Source: Chamaea fasciata
Taxonomy: Eukaryota > Chordata > Aves > Passeriformes > Sylviidae
Direction: 5' to 3'
DNA length: 64,000 bases
NCBI GenBank assembly: GCA_029207755.1
Contig: JARCOQ010000007.1
Location: forward strand, 45,810,325 to 45,874,324
Part shown: positions 48,867 through 61,284 of the stretch, piece after piece
How positions within the stretch are numbered: the first letter of the stretch is position 1
Layout of the letters: every line of letters begins with the position of its first letter
The notes under the pieces: generated by a model
The model's input: the letters and a program-made list of their open reading frames with translations, nothing else
Told to the model about the DNA's origin: nothing
The model's database searches: none
Position numbers and translations under genes: made by a program

Positions 48867-50604
48867 GTGAGGAGAGCTTGCTTTGTTTCCCAAGTGTTTC
48901 CTCAAAAATGTATGCCTGGATCCATCTTCTCTCTCCTGGGTACACGTCTTGACAATCCAGCTATTGAAGTAGCTCAATGTAGGCACACAATAAACATGTC
49001 AACACATCACATTCATAAATTATTACAGGCAATACCAAATCTGCCACAAAGATTTTTTCAACTTGAAGCTGTAGGAGAGGATCTTCAGTGGCAGAAATGC
49101 TGAAAAACTGAATGTGAAAAATAAGGTTATGTGTTAATCTCATGTAACCAGGATACAAGACAGCATATGCTTTATGGTTAGTAGGAAAAAAAAAACAACC
49201 TGATAAGTATTGAAAAGCAGAATTTAGAATAATATAAAACCACCAGAAAACATTTATGGAGTTGTTCTGCTACTTCCAAAGTTAGTCCTAGCTATCTCTC
49301 TGAAGGAACCATTAAGAAGCATGGTAGTCTTCAATGCTTTGTAAAACTAGTTTTTCTTTTCAATTCTTTAATCAGTCATCCTGGAATTTACTCAGCAGTT
49401 ACAGGTTGTTACTTTGGTTGCAACCACAAAAATTCAGTCAGTTTTTCTGGCTGTTCAAGATCTAGCTTGAGACATAGAGATGTTCACTATATCTTATTCA
49501 CATCAGCATGTGTTTCCCAGGCATTTTCCCTTCTCTGTTGCTCTCTCACTTCTCATCCTTTTCAGTGTGGAACCCTCTGTGCTGCCCTCCTACCATGCTG
49601 CACCAAGTGCAGTTGCACATTCCTATGTCTGACTTGGGCAGGGTTAAGAATTTTGCTCCCTGGTGTAGCTCTGCTCTTCCTCTGAAGCGATGCTGCTGAA
49701 CCACCATCATGCCTGTGGGACAGCAGCAGTTCTCCTTCAGCAAAAGGTAACCCTGCTCAGCACAGACCACTTTCTCAAGTGGTTCAAGCAAATATTTAAC
49801 ATAGAGATAGATTAAAAATCCAGAGCAGTTTGCTGTGCCTAAGGAACAGTCAGAAAGTGCTGTGGTGCTGCTCCAAGTGGCTTCTGCAACTGTCCTGACT
49901 GATCTGCCAGAGCTCTTTGTCAGCTCAGCAAACTCAGCCACTCCATCCCCAAATCTGCTTCAGAGGCTTTGGGCTCTGACCTGCGTAGAACAGCACATGC
50001 ACTAAAGTCAAAAGAGTGAAATGCAGACCATAAATCTCTTAATCTCTATTACTTTGGGATTTGTCAAAAGCTGGGGCTTTACTTGCCATGATGACTGTTC
50101 CTGACAGCTTCCCAAGACATGGCTTGGGCAAATGGTGATGATTTTTGCTCTGCTGGTGCCCACGGCTGTGGAGGAGGAGCTTCAGGTCTGCTCTGGTGTT
50201 GTGCTAATTTGCTGTGTGCCATTGAAGCTAGGCATTCATCCCTCAAGCCTGTGATTTGAAATTCTCATGGAACTTCATCTGGCTTTGAGTTTCCCCAGGT
50301 GTGTAGATCTGGGTCCTTCCAGCAATGTTTTTAGCATGGCCCCATACACTGGCCTTCACTGCAGCTCTCACCAATCAGCCATTTTAATCATGGCAGATAT
50401 TTTTTCACAGCATATCAGTTATTTCACTGGCTTTCAAGTTCTGAGATGAGTGGCATCTAATTATCTGGGTCTCTTTTTTTTTGCCTCTGCTTCTGATACT
50501 GTCTTGTCTTTCATGTATGTAAAGGGCAAATGAACAGGAAAGAGACTTTTACCACTATTCTATTAGTTCAGTATGCCAGCCATATATTCAATACTTTTCA
50601 GGTA

Positions 50605-50620
50605 TTGATACCGGTATCAA
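50605..50620. repeat. perfect 16-base palindrome
   Basis: TTGATACCGGTATCAA is self-complementary over all 16 bases. It sits in AT-rich DNA with no adjoining gene-like feature. Confidence 0.95.
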
Positions 50621-51619
50621 AATGAAGGAACTGCAAGTAAACAACATGGTGGCAACAAACAATAAAATACAATGTGGAGTTGTGGGTTCATAATTTTTGT
50701 CTTGAGGTTTGATTCAGGTTAAATCCTCCCTCTCATTGCCTGCAACAATTCCTGTCCTACTCACATCCCAGTGGCTCTGGCTATGCAACAGCTGCTGCAT
50801 TTTGTGTCTTCACCTTGTTTTTTCTCGAGAGAGAAACCTCACAGATACTAGTCCCTGTACCTGTTACAAGCAGTAAGGCTGGAGTATTGTACAGCAAAAA
50901 CAAAACCTCCACATTTTATTGGGATGAATCAAAGGGTGTGATCGCGTTATCTTGTAAACTAGCTTTATGTACATCTTGTTAAGAAATGTCAGTCATAATA
51001 ACACAGCTAATCAGGAAACAGAACTTCTTCTGCCAATTTTTTGCATTTCTTGCTTAAATGTTTATGCTGCAAGGTTAGCCCATCTGGCTTAAATTGTAGG
51101 ATGGAAATCATAAGATCTACTCACCATTCCCTGACTTGTAATCCTGGAAAAGACTGGAAGTAGTCTGGCGACATAATGTTTCCCTGCTTCCTGTAGAAAC
51201 AAATCTCCAGCTTCAGAGTAGATTGCAGCAGACAACAGAGTAATTTCAAGACATAGATCCAAGGCACAAAATGGGAAGCTGATCCAGATTTCTAATAAGT
51301 CAGTGGTTGGCACTCCTGTTGAGGTTCAGGATCTTAAAAATTAAGTAGGAATTAGCTGTGCAATCTACATTCAAGCCCAAACTTGGACACCACACTCCAT
51401 GAAGTTCAGCAGACACCTGGATGTCTGGATTTGGTCTCCAAGCCTTTTGCCCTAGAGTAATGGTGTTAATAGTCTGGTTCCTTCCACAGTCTGCTGAATA
51501 CAAAATGCAAATGGATGCTCTGTGTGTGGCTATTGCAGAATTATTTGTTGCATGGTGTTGTGTGGTGATGGTCTCAGTACCATTAATGTACTATCTCTCA
51601 AAATTCATGAAATCAGAGA

Positions 51620-51712
51620 AACATTATTGTTTCTATTTTACAGATGAGGCAGGAATATGCAAAAAGACTCAGTCACACAGAGAGTCTTAATTCATCTGGG
51701 AGCTGAATCCTC
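51620..51712 (+). repeat. ancient MIR-type SINE fragment
   Basis: ATTATTGTTTCTATTTTACA followed by GATGAGGCAGGAATATG, AGTCACACAGAGAG and a GGGAGCTGAATCC block matches the MIR-like core in sense orientation (ATTTTACAGATGAGGAAACT, then GGTCACACAG). It is strongly diverged. Open frames across it are not genes. Confidence 0.5.
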
Positions 51713-51937
51713 CATGAGTGCTGCAACAGCAGAGCCAGCCATTCCCTTGCTGAATTCAATGTGACAGGCTGCTACTGATATCTGATACCTAAACAGCACT
51801 CTCCTTGCAGAGTTCCCAAATCCCTTCACAAAAATGGCTGAATAGCCTTCTTCCCAATTTGCAGGTGGAAAATGGAAAAGAAATCCCTATGGAGGCTTCT
51901 TACCCACTGCAATGAATTCCTGAGTCAAGAGAAGGAC

Positions 51938-51970
51938 AAAGTTTGTGAAATGCTTTGAGATAGCTGGGTA
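51938..51970 (+). repeat. short ancient SINE/LINE tail relic
   Basis: GTTTGTGAAATGCTTTGAGA resembles the AAAGCGCTTTGAGAT tail block of old amniote SINEs. It is too short for certain assignment, but lies 230 bases from a related fragment. Confidence 0.3.
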
Positions 51971-53099
51971 GGACATTTACCAAATTTTAAGGCATGACTA
52001 AATACAGTTGCTGTTTGTTCATGAACTGTCAAAGGATGCTATGTCTAACCACAGTGGAAACTTAAGAAATACCCATGTGTCCTTGGCTGGTCAGTAGCAG
52101 GATGGCTTGGACATGCCAGGATGAGAAAGCACCGTATGCTGACCTGTTTCAGCCACTCTGGATAGAGCCAGTCACGTGGAACCGATAAGGGCTTTGAAGC
52201 TATCTGCCTGACTTTTATAGGGTGTGGAGCAAGTTGTCATTTAGCCTCTTTCAGATAACTGATTTGGCCACTGGTTTTCATTACTAAGTAGCCGTCAAGA
52301 TAAACAGAGATTTACTGCTTTTAAGGCAATGAGGCAAGTGATGCACTTCACATGCCAAAGCAGACATTGATAGTACTTCCAGCAACACCTGGGGCTTTTA
52401 TTAGTGGATAGGGCTGAAACAGAGCTGGAGATTTGAACTTCTGCTTTAAGAGACAATATATCCAGAGGCAGAAACATCACAGCTCGGATCTCTCTCTATG
52501 GTGGGTTATCTCAGAATGTGGGACACAGTTTTTTCTCTCTTCTGCCGTTAATATGTATCTGGACTGATGCCACTGACGCCACACATGTCCTTGTCGCTCA
52601 AGAGATATCAGTGCCCTGTGCTTGGGGAAAGGAGCACAGCCTTGGAAAAGGTGGGGAGGGACTGGGGGGCTGGTGATGGTTCTTGCACTGTGCAACTTCA
52701 GACAGAGTGGAGGCTGGGGTAATGAAGAGATGATAGGGTCCTGAGTGTGGAGCATCCACCCCTCTGTGTCTGTGCCCAAACACTGGAGATAATAACAGTT
52801 TTTAACATTTTCCCTCACAGAGTACAACTCTCAAGAGCAAGTGGGACCATTGTTTAGACTAGACAAGATTATGCTACAATAAAATATTTGAAACAGCAGA
52901 GGAAAATATGAATGCTGCTGGAGACAGGAGGCCACAGCCTGTGGACTCCAGCCAGCAGGTCCTGGCACTTATCTACTTGTGAAATTTTGGTTCTGTATCT
53001 GTTCTGTCACTACTGGAAAATGAGGTTATGACCCTCAGACCTGGGAGGAACAGACTCTGCTGCAGACTCTTTGAGACCCTGAGGTGGATGTGTGGCCTC

Positions 53100-53215
53100 T
53101 TGCTGGTTCAGTCTTCTCCTGTGAAATGGGGATAACAGTTCTTCCTTACTTCACAGAGCCTCTGCAGAGATAAATGGTAACAAGTGTGAAGCCCTCAGCT
53201 ACCAAAATGATGAAG
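53100..53215 (-). repeat. ancient MIR/CORE-type SINE fragment
   Basis: TTCTCCTGTGAAATGGGGAT, then AACAGTTCTTCCTTACTTCACAG and GAAGCCCTCAGCTACC, follow the complementary strand of the amniote MIR-like SINE (TCATCTGTAAAATGGGGATAA, then CTACCTCACAG, then a GCGCTCAGATAC-like block). Order and spacing are kept with heavy divergence. Assignment is from remembered consensus, so the exact subfamily is open. Confidence 0.62.
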
Positions 53216-53582
53216 TCCACTTAAGGGCAGTAAATAGAGCAGAAGACAAAGTGTTGTGTGAGGAGGCTGGTTAGCCTGCATTGCTGTGGAGTTCAGCAGA
53301 CACCTGCTGCTCACTGGTTCTGACACACAGTGTGGTTGCCACCTTCTCCAATACCAGGATTATAGCCTCAAGTCACCAGAAACTTCACAGCTACCCCAGA
53401 ACATCTGGTGCCGGGCATCAGCTGTCAAAAGGTTTTACCCCCAAGCCCCTCTTTCAGCTATGCTCAGGTTCTGCAGGGGGAGGTGTGGAGATTGCAGACA
53501 GCACCTCCAAGCCTGCTGTACCATTGGATCTCTCATGCATCTACTGAGATCACCTGTGCAACTAGAACGACTTGTTTTTCAG

Positions 53583-53685
53583 TATTTGTTCAGAATACCT
53601 GGATTTATGGTTGTTGTGGGAACTATAACTGAATTTCCTGACTTCAGTGCAGACAAAAACCTATGCACAGAGTAGCATGGTCAAG
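53583..53685 (+). other. candidate 103-base exon, plus strand
   Basis: The acceptor CTTGTTTTTCAG| at 53582 and the donor GTCAAG|GTGAGA at 53685/53686 bound a 103-base segment. One frame runs 30 codons to a TAG about 13 bases before the donor, so the segment would have to be untranslated or non-coding if spliced there. Splice signals on both sides are good. I have no protein identity, and splice-like pairs do occur by chance in a region this long. Confidence 0.2.
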
Positions 53686-56600
53686 GTGAGAGTGGGGCAG
53701 GGCTGTGGACTTGGTGCTAGCATTGGGCATGGTCAGGAGATTGGTGCTGTGTGCCTGCTGAAGCTAGAATTGGACTTACGGATTTTAAAAAAAAAATGCA
53801 CATGATATTTTACCCAGCAAGCATGTCTTCCAGCCATGCAGTCCTCTGTTCTCAAGTGTTGCTTCCTGCCTCACTTCTCTTGCAGGAACACTGTTGTCTC
53901 AGAGGCTCATCCTCACCAGGAAGGTGGATTACAGCAAGATCTTTTGCTTTTCACAGTTTTCAAAGATGGAATAACCACCACTGGATAAAAGCCTCCAGCT
54001 ACATTTCCTGGAAATGTCTATTCTTGGAAAATGCAATGTGTTGAATAACAGTGCAGCTCTATAATGAAATATGAAGGACTTGGCCTAAAGATCCATCTGA
54101 AAAATGTCTGTTAGGTAGTGCAGGCTGGATTGCTTCAGGTAAAACTCAGAAATGCAGCAAAGTTCTTACTCTTCAGAAAGATATTTTCTGAGCCCCAGGG
54201 ATAGAACATTTCTGCCTAAGGTAGTTCAGGAGTCAGGGGCTCAGGGGAAGTCAGGCTCAGGGAAAGCACCCTGCCTGCACAGCTCTGGAGGTGCTGTTCT
54301 TGCTGTGGTGAGTGATGTCTCTTGACCATCTGTGTGCTGCACTTCCCTGTGCTAATGAAGACAGGAGGCCATCACTGGGGCAAATACTGTTCCTGCACTG
54401 TTATACACATGTGCAAGGTACATATGGTGCTGCTGTGGTTTAAATTCACTTATTTGCATTATAATGTCTGAGGATGGCTGTATTGACATTGTGCTTGCCA
54501 GAGGGAGAAACAGAACAGTTCAGGCAAGGATGCACAGAGATAGGAAACAGCGGAGAGTTCAAGGTGCTGCACTTCTCACTGAACTTCCTTCTCTGGACAG
54601 TGTTACAGCTCCACAAACACACCTCCTCAGGCTTCCCCATCCAAGAAGTGTCCTCTATGTGACTTGCTTGCATCAGAATTAGCAGTTTAAAATATTCAGA
54701 TATGCCTCCCACTTTTTTTTTTTTTTCCTCTTTTCCACTGATCCTAGAAATACAGATAACGTCCCTCTGCAGGCAGGCTTATCAGGCAGGAGTGTTTGGG
54801 TGAGCTGTGAAAAGCAGCACATTCACTAGTTGTTAGAAAAATCCCCTAATGCTTGCATAGCATTGTTCCGAGGTGTGTAAAGACACACACATATGTTATG
54901 GCTCATTACGGGAAACGCACCAAAAAGAGCAGTTGCACACAGACACTGCATTTAAAGCCATTTGCTGCAAGATTTTCAAGGAAAAATTAAAAGGGAAATT
55001 TACTCACAGAGAGCAGGCTTTGCTTTGAAAACAGGCTTGCTGAGCTCAGCCTAAGCAATTTGGGATCAAGGTCTCAATTCTCTGCAGGAGGGACCTCAGG
55101 CTCTTGTCCTGTACGAGACGCAGGGATTACAGAACGGCAGCAGAGGAAGGCGATACTCTGACAGGACCTGCTGCCAGTGGCCCTACAGCCATTTCAGCCA
55201 GGGGCTCTGCCAAGCCCATCACCGCCCCAGCGTGGGGGGCTGAGCAGGTGTTTTGGGGCCCATCCCCAGGTCAGCCCCTGCCCAAGGCTCTGCCAGGAGA
55301 AATACTCAGGCTTTGCCCCACCTCAGGCTGTCAAAGCCATTTGACCCTGGCAGCAAAGGTCACCTGCCTGCTCTGCCATGTCTTCAAGACCTGGAAAGGG
55401 GAGGTGACATCAAGAAAAATGGTGCCACAGGCAAAGGAGCAGGAAAACAGCTGTGACCTGAGGATAAGCTTGTCAATTCCATTTCTTCCCTTCTCCATGT
55501 CCTGCCCAAGTAATGAAATGAAGGGGACATAGGGACATCAAAGAAATCTGAATTATGTCATCACCACATCCCAAAGGTACTAAAAGCTTTCTGGAACAAA
55601 CCTCCTGGGAGGTTAAATCAGCAAGCCATTACTAAAATTATAAAGGGAGAAAACTTTCCTCAGGAAGCAGAAAACACAGGGTCCTCAGATGGATCAAACA
55701 ATCAAAACCATGCTTTTGTCTTTTTTTCTTCAAGTCAAGAACGAATCAGCTCATATGAAATATTTTTTAAAAATGCAACCTTCACATTACTCAGTGTGCT
55801 GTACTAGTGCAAGGTGGGAAAAAAAAAAAAAGGATTGTAACCAACTAGATACTTTAATGAGAAATGGGGCTGTCTCTCTTTACCCCTTTTCCCAACAGAA
55901 GAGATCAGTGAGGTCAGATCTGGATTTATCCCCTCAATTCTACACTGGCATTTGAACTTAGCACTGCAGCCGTGGTTTTCATGTTTCCTCCTCATTTGTT
56001 CTGTCTGAAACAAACTCCTGGAAGCTGAAGGTTGCTCCAGGTTGCAGCTACATGAAGATGTTGCCTCATTGCCTCAAACAAAAATCATAACAAAAATTAA
56101 CTTATCCCTTCTTTGACAAATTTTAAAATGATAAGTGGTGAATCTGGCGTTGTTTCTACCAATGTTTTGTCCTGAGACTTAAAAATGTAGTCTGAAGGTC
56201 ATGAGGCTAGATAGTGTCCTCCCCAGGAACCACATACGGGGCCTTTTGCTCAGCCAGTGAGTCAAGGTTGTCTCAATTTTCTCAGACTTGCTAAACAAAT
56301 GGGTGTTTTTCCCACTGAGGCTGTTCTGCCTTCTGTTCTGAAAGAATGGGACATGTGGGTAGAAGAAGCAAGAGGCTGCTGGAGTCAGACTGGGAGCTTC
56401 ACGTACTGCAGATTTACACAAATATCCAAGAAGCAACATCCTCATGCTTCAAAATTTCAGCCTGGAGGGTGCATACATTTACAGGAAAATAAAATATTTT
56501 TAATTTCCAATAGTGTTCTCTGTGATCACAACCTATATTGGAAGGTCTGCAGTATTTCTATAATGCAAGATGGCTGCATATTTGCAAATCAATGGGCAAA

Positions 56601-58638
56601 AGACTCTACATTTGCAATGATATGAGAGAACACAGAAGCTGTGATGGAATCACTCTGACCAGTATCTGTTCTGTCACTCATCTTCTAGCAATAATAAATG
56701 ATGGGTCTAATTCAACAACATTCACATCTAGGTTTTATCTATATAGAAGTCTCAAAAAGTAATCTTCCATTGCCCTGCAATGAAACTGGCTGTATTTTTT
56801 GATGAACTGTGCTCTAAAAATGTGTCTGTACTTGTTATCACCATGCCTTGGTTATGAAAGCCTAATGCCAAAAAAATGAACTTGCTTACTACATTATCAG
56901 GACATGCTGGGATTTTTTTCTGCTTTCACCATCTGCTTGCTTTCATATGCTTTCCATTACCGAGACAGCATATTACACTGCTAGCAGAATTAGGAAGAAT
57001 AATTTAGCTCCCAAAACAAACATGATAGTAAATTCAATGGGTAACATTCTGCTCTCTCTTCAGTCTGTGCAATCCACTGAAGTCTGTTCTGTGACACCTA
57101 ACTGGGTCAAATTATTTTTTTTAATTGTAAGGGTGCAGCTCCAATTGACTTCAGTGATGAAATCTGGGTGTAGATGAAGGAGAAAGCTGCTTGCATTATG
57201 CCTAATATCTAATTTAATGGGAAAAAAGGGTTTTCTTTTCTGTGGTATGCTACACTTTCAAGCCACTTACTGAAGTAGGTGCAGTCTATTTAAGGCTTAT
57301 CTAACATATACCATTGCACGGAAATTGCAAGGAAAGGTCTCACTAGGCTGCTGTGCCTGCTGGGTGAGAGCAGCCAGCAACACAAGAGCAGCAGCAAGCA
57401 AGAGGCCCTTTGAAAAAACAGTTGTAAAGGGCTGGCTGAGGAGGGGCTGAGCTCTGCACATGGGCTGGTGGGAAGAGAGGCTTCCCAGCACAACAGTCCT
57501 CACCTATTGCGGATGGCAGCTACTTCACCCTCTTGTGCAGAAGGCCTGAGCCCAACAGGATTGACTGGCTGGCCTGCCTTGGGAACTGTCTGGCAAAGAC
57601 TCTGTACTTGGGGCTGGCTTGTGAAGGAGGCCAGGGGCTAGACTGAAAGCCTATTTACACTGTGTGAACACAGATTTTTTGTGTGGTCCAGCAAGTAGGT
57701 GACTCTGTGGAGCAGCCTGAGGAAAGGGAGAGCCAGCCACACCTGGTGGTACATGAGAGAGGGAGGCTCTGCAGCAGCATTGCCACACCTCTCCATAGTG
57801 AATGTTAGGGAAGCACCAGCTAAGCTGCTTGGTGAGCGCAACCCAGCTGCAAAGGCAGCACAGGCAGCTGGTGCAGGGGGGTAGCAGCATCACCCACTCA
57901 CACTCAGCCCTCTTCAAGGAGGAGTTCAGGCCTTTAAGGTTATACTTTCAGGGAGGGAAGAGCATGTGTCAGAAAAGAGACTTATTGAGCCTACCACTTC
58001 ACCAATGGTGTTGCTGCTCATATCATGAATTTATGTGACTGCTTTTAAGAGAGAATCTCACAAACCACTTTTTTTTCAGGGATCACAAGTAAGAGTAGTG
58101 CAAGCTTTGTATTAACAAAATAGAAAACTAAAGAATACGTTTATATGCTATAACTTGGAAAATGCAAGCATGTTAGCAATCTGTAATGTCTTAGCTATTC
58201 CTGTTTTTCTTACACTCAAGGAAAAATTTGATTCTGTGATGTATTCTCTCATTCTGCTGGGGAGTCATGCACTCTGCTTCCATGAATGCTCTTCAGTGAC
58301 AAGAATGCTGCTACACCCCTTAGTCTCAATCACTTCCACTAGTATCTCCATATTTGTCTGAATAAAAAGAAAGTAGTAAATTGAAGAGGTTCACTCCATT
58401 GCATAAGAGCAATGCAGGAGAAGGAGTTCAAGGTGAAGTTGAGCATCTTCTTTTTATTGCATTATTGGAGAGAACAGAAAAGCACCACTTGTCAGTGGCT
58501 TATGCACTCTCCATTCTGCCATGTTTCCTTGTTTTCAGATTTCACCATAAAGAGCCAAGTTTATCTCTGAGATTAATTGAGCACATGACTGCTGTTTCTT
58601 TTCACCCATACATCACCATTTTCAATGTTCTGAATTAA
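53686..58638. other. non-coding DNA with fossil repeat
   Basis: Holds the inverted-arm repeat at 57.1 kb and a T-run near 54.71 kb. G and T are in excess on the plus strand from 54 to 55.5 kb and again at 57.3-57.9 kb. Several open frames of 60-140 codons are present but none resembles a known protein. Confidence 0.5.
57049..57175. repeat. ancient repeat with GACTTCAGTG inverted arms
   Basis: CACTGAAGTC at about 57074 and GACTTCAGTG at about 57148 are perfect 10-base inverted arms. They sit in a context (TCTGCTCTC… and AAATCTGGGTGTAGA) like a common amniote dispersed repeat whose arms read TTGACTTCAATGG. Related pieces lie near 8.1, 31.8 and 36.8 kb. Confidence 0.42.
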
Positions 58639-59112
58639 ATCACAGAATCATAGAATCCTTAAGGTTGGAAAAAGTTTTTAAGATTTTTGAGTACAATGAT
58701 TAACTGAACTCAAAACCCCCAAGTGCAACATTTACACATTTTTTGGAACACTTCCAGGGATGGCGACTCCATACTTCCTTGGACAGCCTGTTCCAAAGTT
58801 TGACGAACCTTTCTGTGAAGAAATGTTTCCTAATGTCCAATCTAAACCTCCCCTGGCACAATTTGAGACCATTTTCTCTTGTCCTATCACTTATTACGTT
58901 GGAAAAGAGACCAATCCCCACCTGGCTACAACCTCCTTCCAAGTAGTTGCAGAGAATAATAATGTCTCCCCTGAGTCTCCTTTTCTCCAGGCTAAACAAC
59001 CCCAGTTCCCTCAGCCACTCCTCACGTGCACCAGAACCTTCACTAGCTCTGTTGCCCTTCTCTGGACACATTCCAGCAACTCTATGTTGTTCTTGTCGTT
59101 TTGCCCCTTTGA
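58639..59112 (-). mobile_element. CR1 LINE, 5'-truncated, with surviving ORF2 C-terminus
   Basis: The minus strand ends in the octamer-like GGATTCTATGATTCTGTG, the CR1 3' terminus, so the 3' end lies at about 58639. Going 5' it carries the conserved end of ORF2: [18 protein letters not shown], then [18 protein letters not shown], then KLWNRL. About 100 codons remain open before a frameshift near the WNRL block, where the expected acidic stretch is out of frame. The element is truncated near 59112, where homology to the family stops. It is not autonomous, because the endonuclease and catalytic reverse-transcriptase domains are absent. Confidence 0.93.
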
Positions 59113-60423
59113 GACAGGTGTACTCCCTCTGTTGCCAACAGGCTTGGCATCATGTAAATGGACCTGTTATCAAAACTCCAAAATTCTGCTTAACAAATTA
59201 ACCCATAGTAGATAAACATTCATTAATATTCATAGTAAGTAAACTTCCTCCCAGATTTACTTGTGGTGAATAGACCTTGGCTCAAATCCTTGAAAACCAA
59301 CACTGAAAGATCAGAGCTGACGCTGTTGTAAATTGTCATTTGTGGTGGCGGTGTCAGTCTACAAGTCTATCAATGTGAGTTATTGTAAATCAGAAAGGAA
59401 CTTACACAAAATGTGGTGCTGCAACAAACAACAGGCTTCTACAACTGAAAAGTACAATTGACATCAAGTTCTTGATTCAGTAAAATTTTCTTCATGACAA
59501 ACGAGCTTTGCTTTCACAATATGGCCCTGTACTGTTTTGTATTAGGGTGCTAGAAATGTTACTTTCTTAAGCCATTCAACCCTGTCCCCCCCAGCTGGAG
59601 GAGCTACAGGCAAAGAGAACTTAACAGGAAATTTTAGGATATTGACATATACTGCTATGTTTTAGCAGGTCTATTTTGACTTCACAACACAAGAAAAACT
59701 ATTTTTCTACAATACATATGGCTAACAGCTCCAGGAAACTTGGTTATCTAATGTAGCATCTCACTTACTTGCAGAAACTGCAAGAGATTCTTCTCTATGA
59801 CACAGTAAATAATAAAGATTACATAAATAAGTAGATCTGAAAATGAGAAACACTGTTGAGGATCTACCTGACAACAGACACCCATTGCAAATTAAATAAC
59901 TGTTTCAACTGTCAACATGGTATAAATATTTTCTTTTAGGGTTGCTTGATTGTGGTTACTTGCAAATGAATTTGTTTTTTAGAAAAGATAATAACCAGGA
60001 AATATTTGAGCTCAACAAATTGTGTGTACTTCCCTGTTGACTTCAAAATGTGTCTAAACACATACAAATCAAAACAAGTAAGTGGCATCAATGCCTTCAT
60101 TATTTAATCCACTTCAGTTCATCTTATGAACTGGAGATTAGTTCTTCACGTGTTTGTCACAATTAGGTTAGGTTTATGAGTGAGTCATAGTAGATGGATA
60201 GTGAAGTACATAATAAAGGACAAAGGAAAACCAAGGAGGCTTGGGTCTCTGGCATGCCTCAGGCATGGATGATATGTGGTAAAGGTGCTAAGAGCACCCC
60301 TTTCCTCCAAAGGGGTGGTGATCACTAGCATAGTATTTGTACAGCTCAGATATTCCCAATGAAGACCCAGAAATACCTGTTCCTCACACAAGGTAAACAG
60401 GTTTCCAAGAGACGACTTTACTG

Positions 60424-60444
60424 ATTTTTTTTTTATTTTTTTTT
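60424..60444. repeat. T tract
   Basis: T-runs interrupted by one A. A G-rich GGGGGTGGGGGG stretch follows about 30 bases later. Confidence 0.92.
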
Positions 60445-61242
60445 AAATCTGTAAAACAAGCTTTAAAGAGAGGCGGGGGTGGGGGGAATGATTAATGCTG
60501 TTTTTGTTGAGATCTCCCAGTAAACTTCAGTGCAAGAAGAAAAAGAAAGGGTGTAACTGAAACACTGCATGATTCACAGATGAAAGTATGTGCCTCAATT
60601 CTCTGTCAGCCTAAGGCAGAAGATAAGGCTAAGAAAAGTTACTGAAAGGACTACTTAGTCTTTACTAGTGCAGATTAAAGGACTTGAAAAGTCTAAGGAA
60701 AACGCTATCCTAAAAACGACTTGATTTAATCACTTAAATTTCACAAGTCCTTGGAAGGTACATGCTGTTCAGGAAACACAGAAATAAAGATTATCATGGC
60801 AGATTCACATGATGTGGTAGTTCATAAAAGAAAGAGAAAAGGCAACCTGGATGAGAGGCAATCTGCTGAGACTAAAGTAAATCTGAGGAATGACAGTAAA
60901 GATTGGTTCTACTGAGTCTCTGACAGCTCCCAGGAGCAGCATCAGGAAAGGTTCTAACACCCAATAATGCTCTCACAGAAATGTCACATCCCATGCCTCA
61001 CTTGCAGAACAAACACCACCATCATTATTGCAGCTTAAATACTTGTGGATCAGGAGTCCCAGATTTCTTCAGAGGCACTGAGTCAAGATGCAGTGGTGAA
61101 CAGGGGAATGCATCACTCAAGAGCTAATCATAGACAAAATTTTGGAGTGAGTGGGCGTGGACTGGCTCAGTTAAAATTAAATCAAATAATGAACAAAAAT
61201 AGACCTGTTACTATTTCTTGAACTAGCTACCAGGACATAAAC

Positions 61243-61284
61243 TGACCAGATAATTCCACTGACCAGATAATTGACCAGATAATT
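61243..61284. repeat. three copies of GACCAGATAATT
   Basis: The 12-base unit occurs at 61243-61254, 61261-61272 and 61273-61284. The last two are directly abutting, and the first is separated by CCACT-containing sequence. This is a local slippage or duplication product. Confidence 0.93.

Larger units (their letters stand above)
44571..51619. other. T-rich DNA right of the CpG island
   Basis: Mostly unique, T-rich on the plus strand, with the candidate exon at 48.8 kb, the tandem duplication at 48.0 kb and the palindrome at 50.6 kb. The first 350 bases still carry scattered CpG from the island shore. Confidence 0.5.

Noticed and set aside
55104..55532. 142-codon plus-strand frame
   Set aside because: No recognisable domain, no splice-site support, and Pro/Ser/Thr-rich composition typical of random frames in GC-richer DNA.
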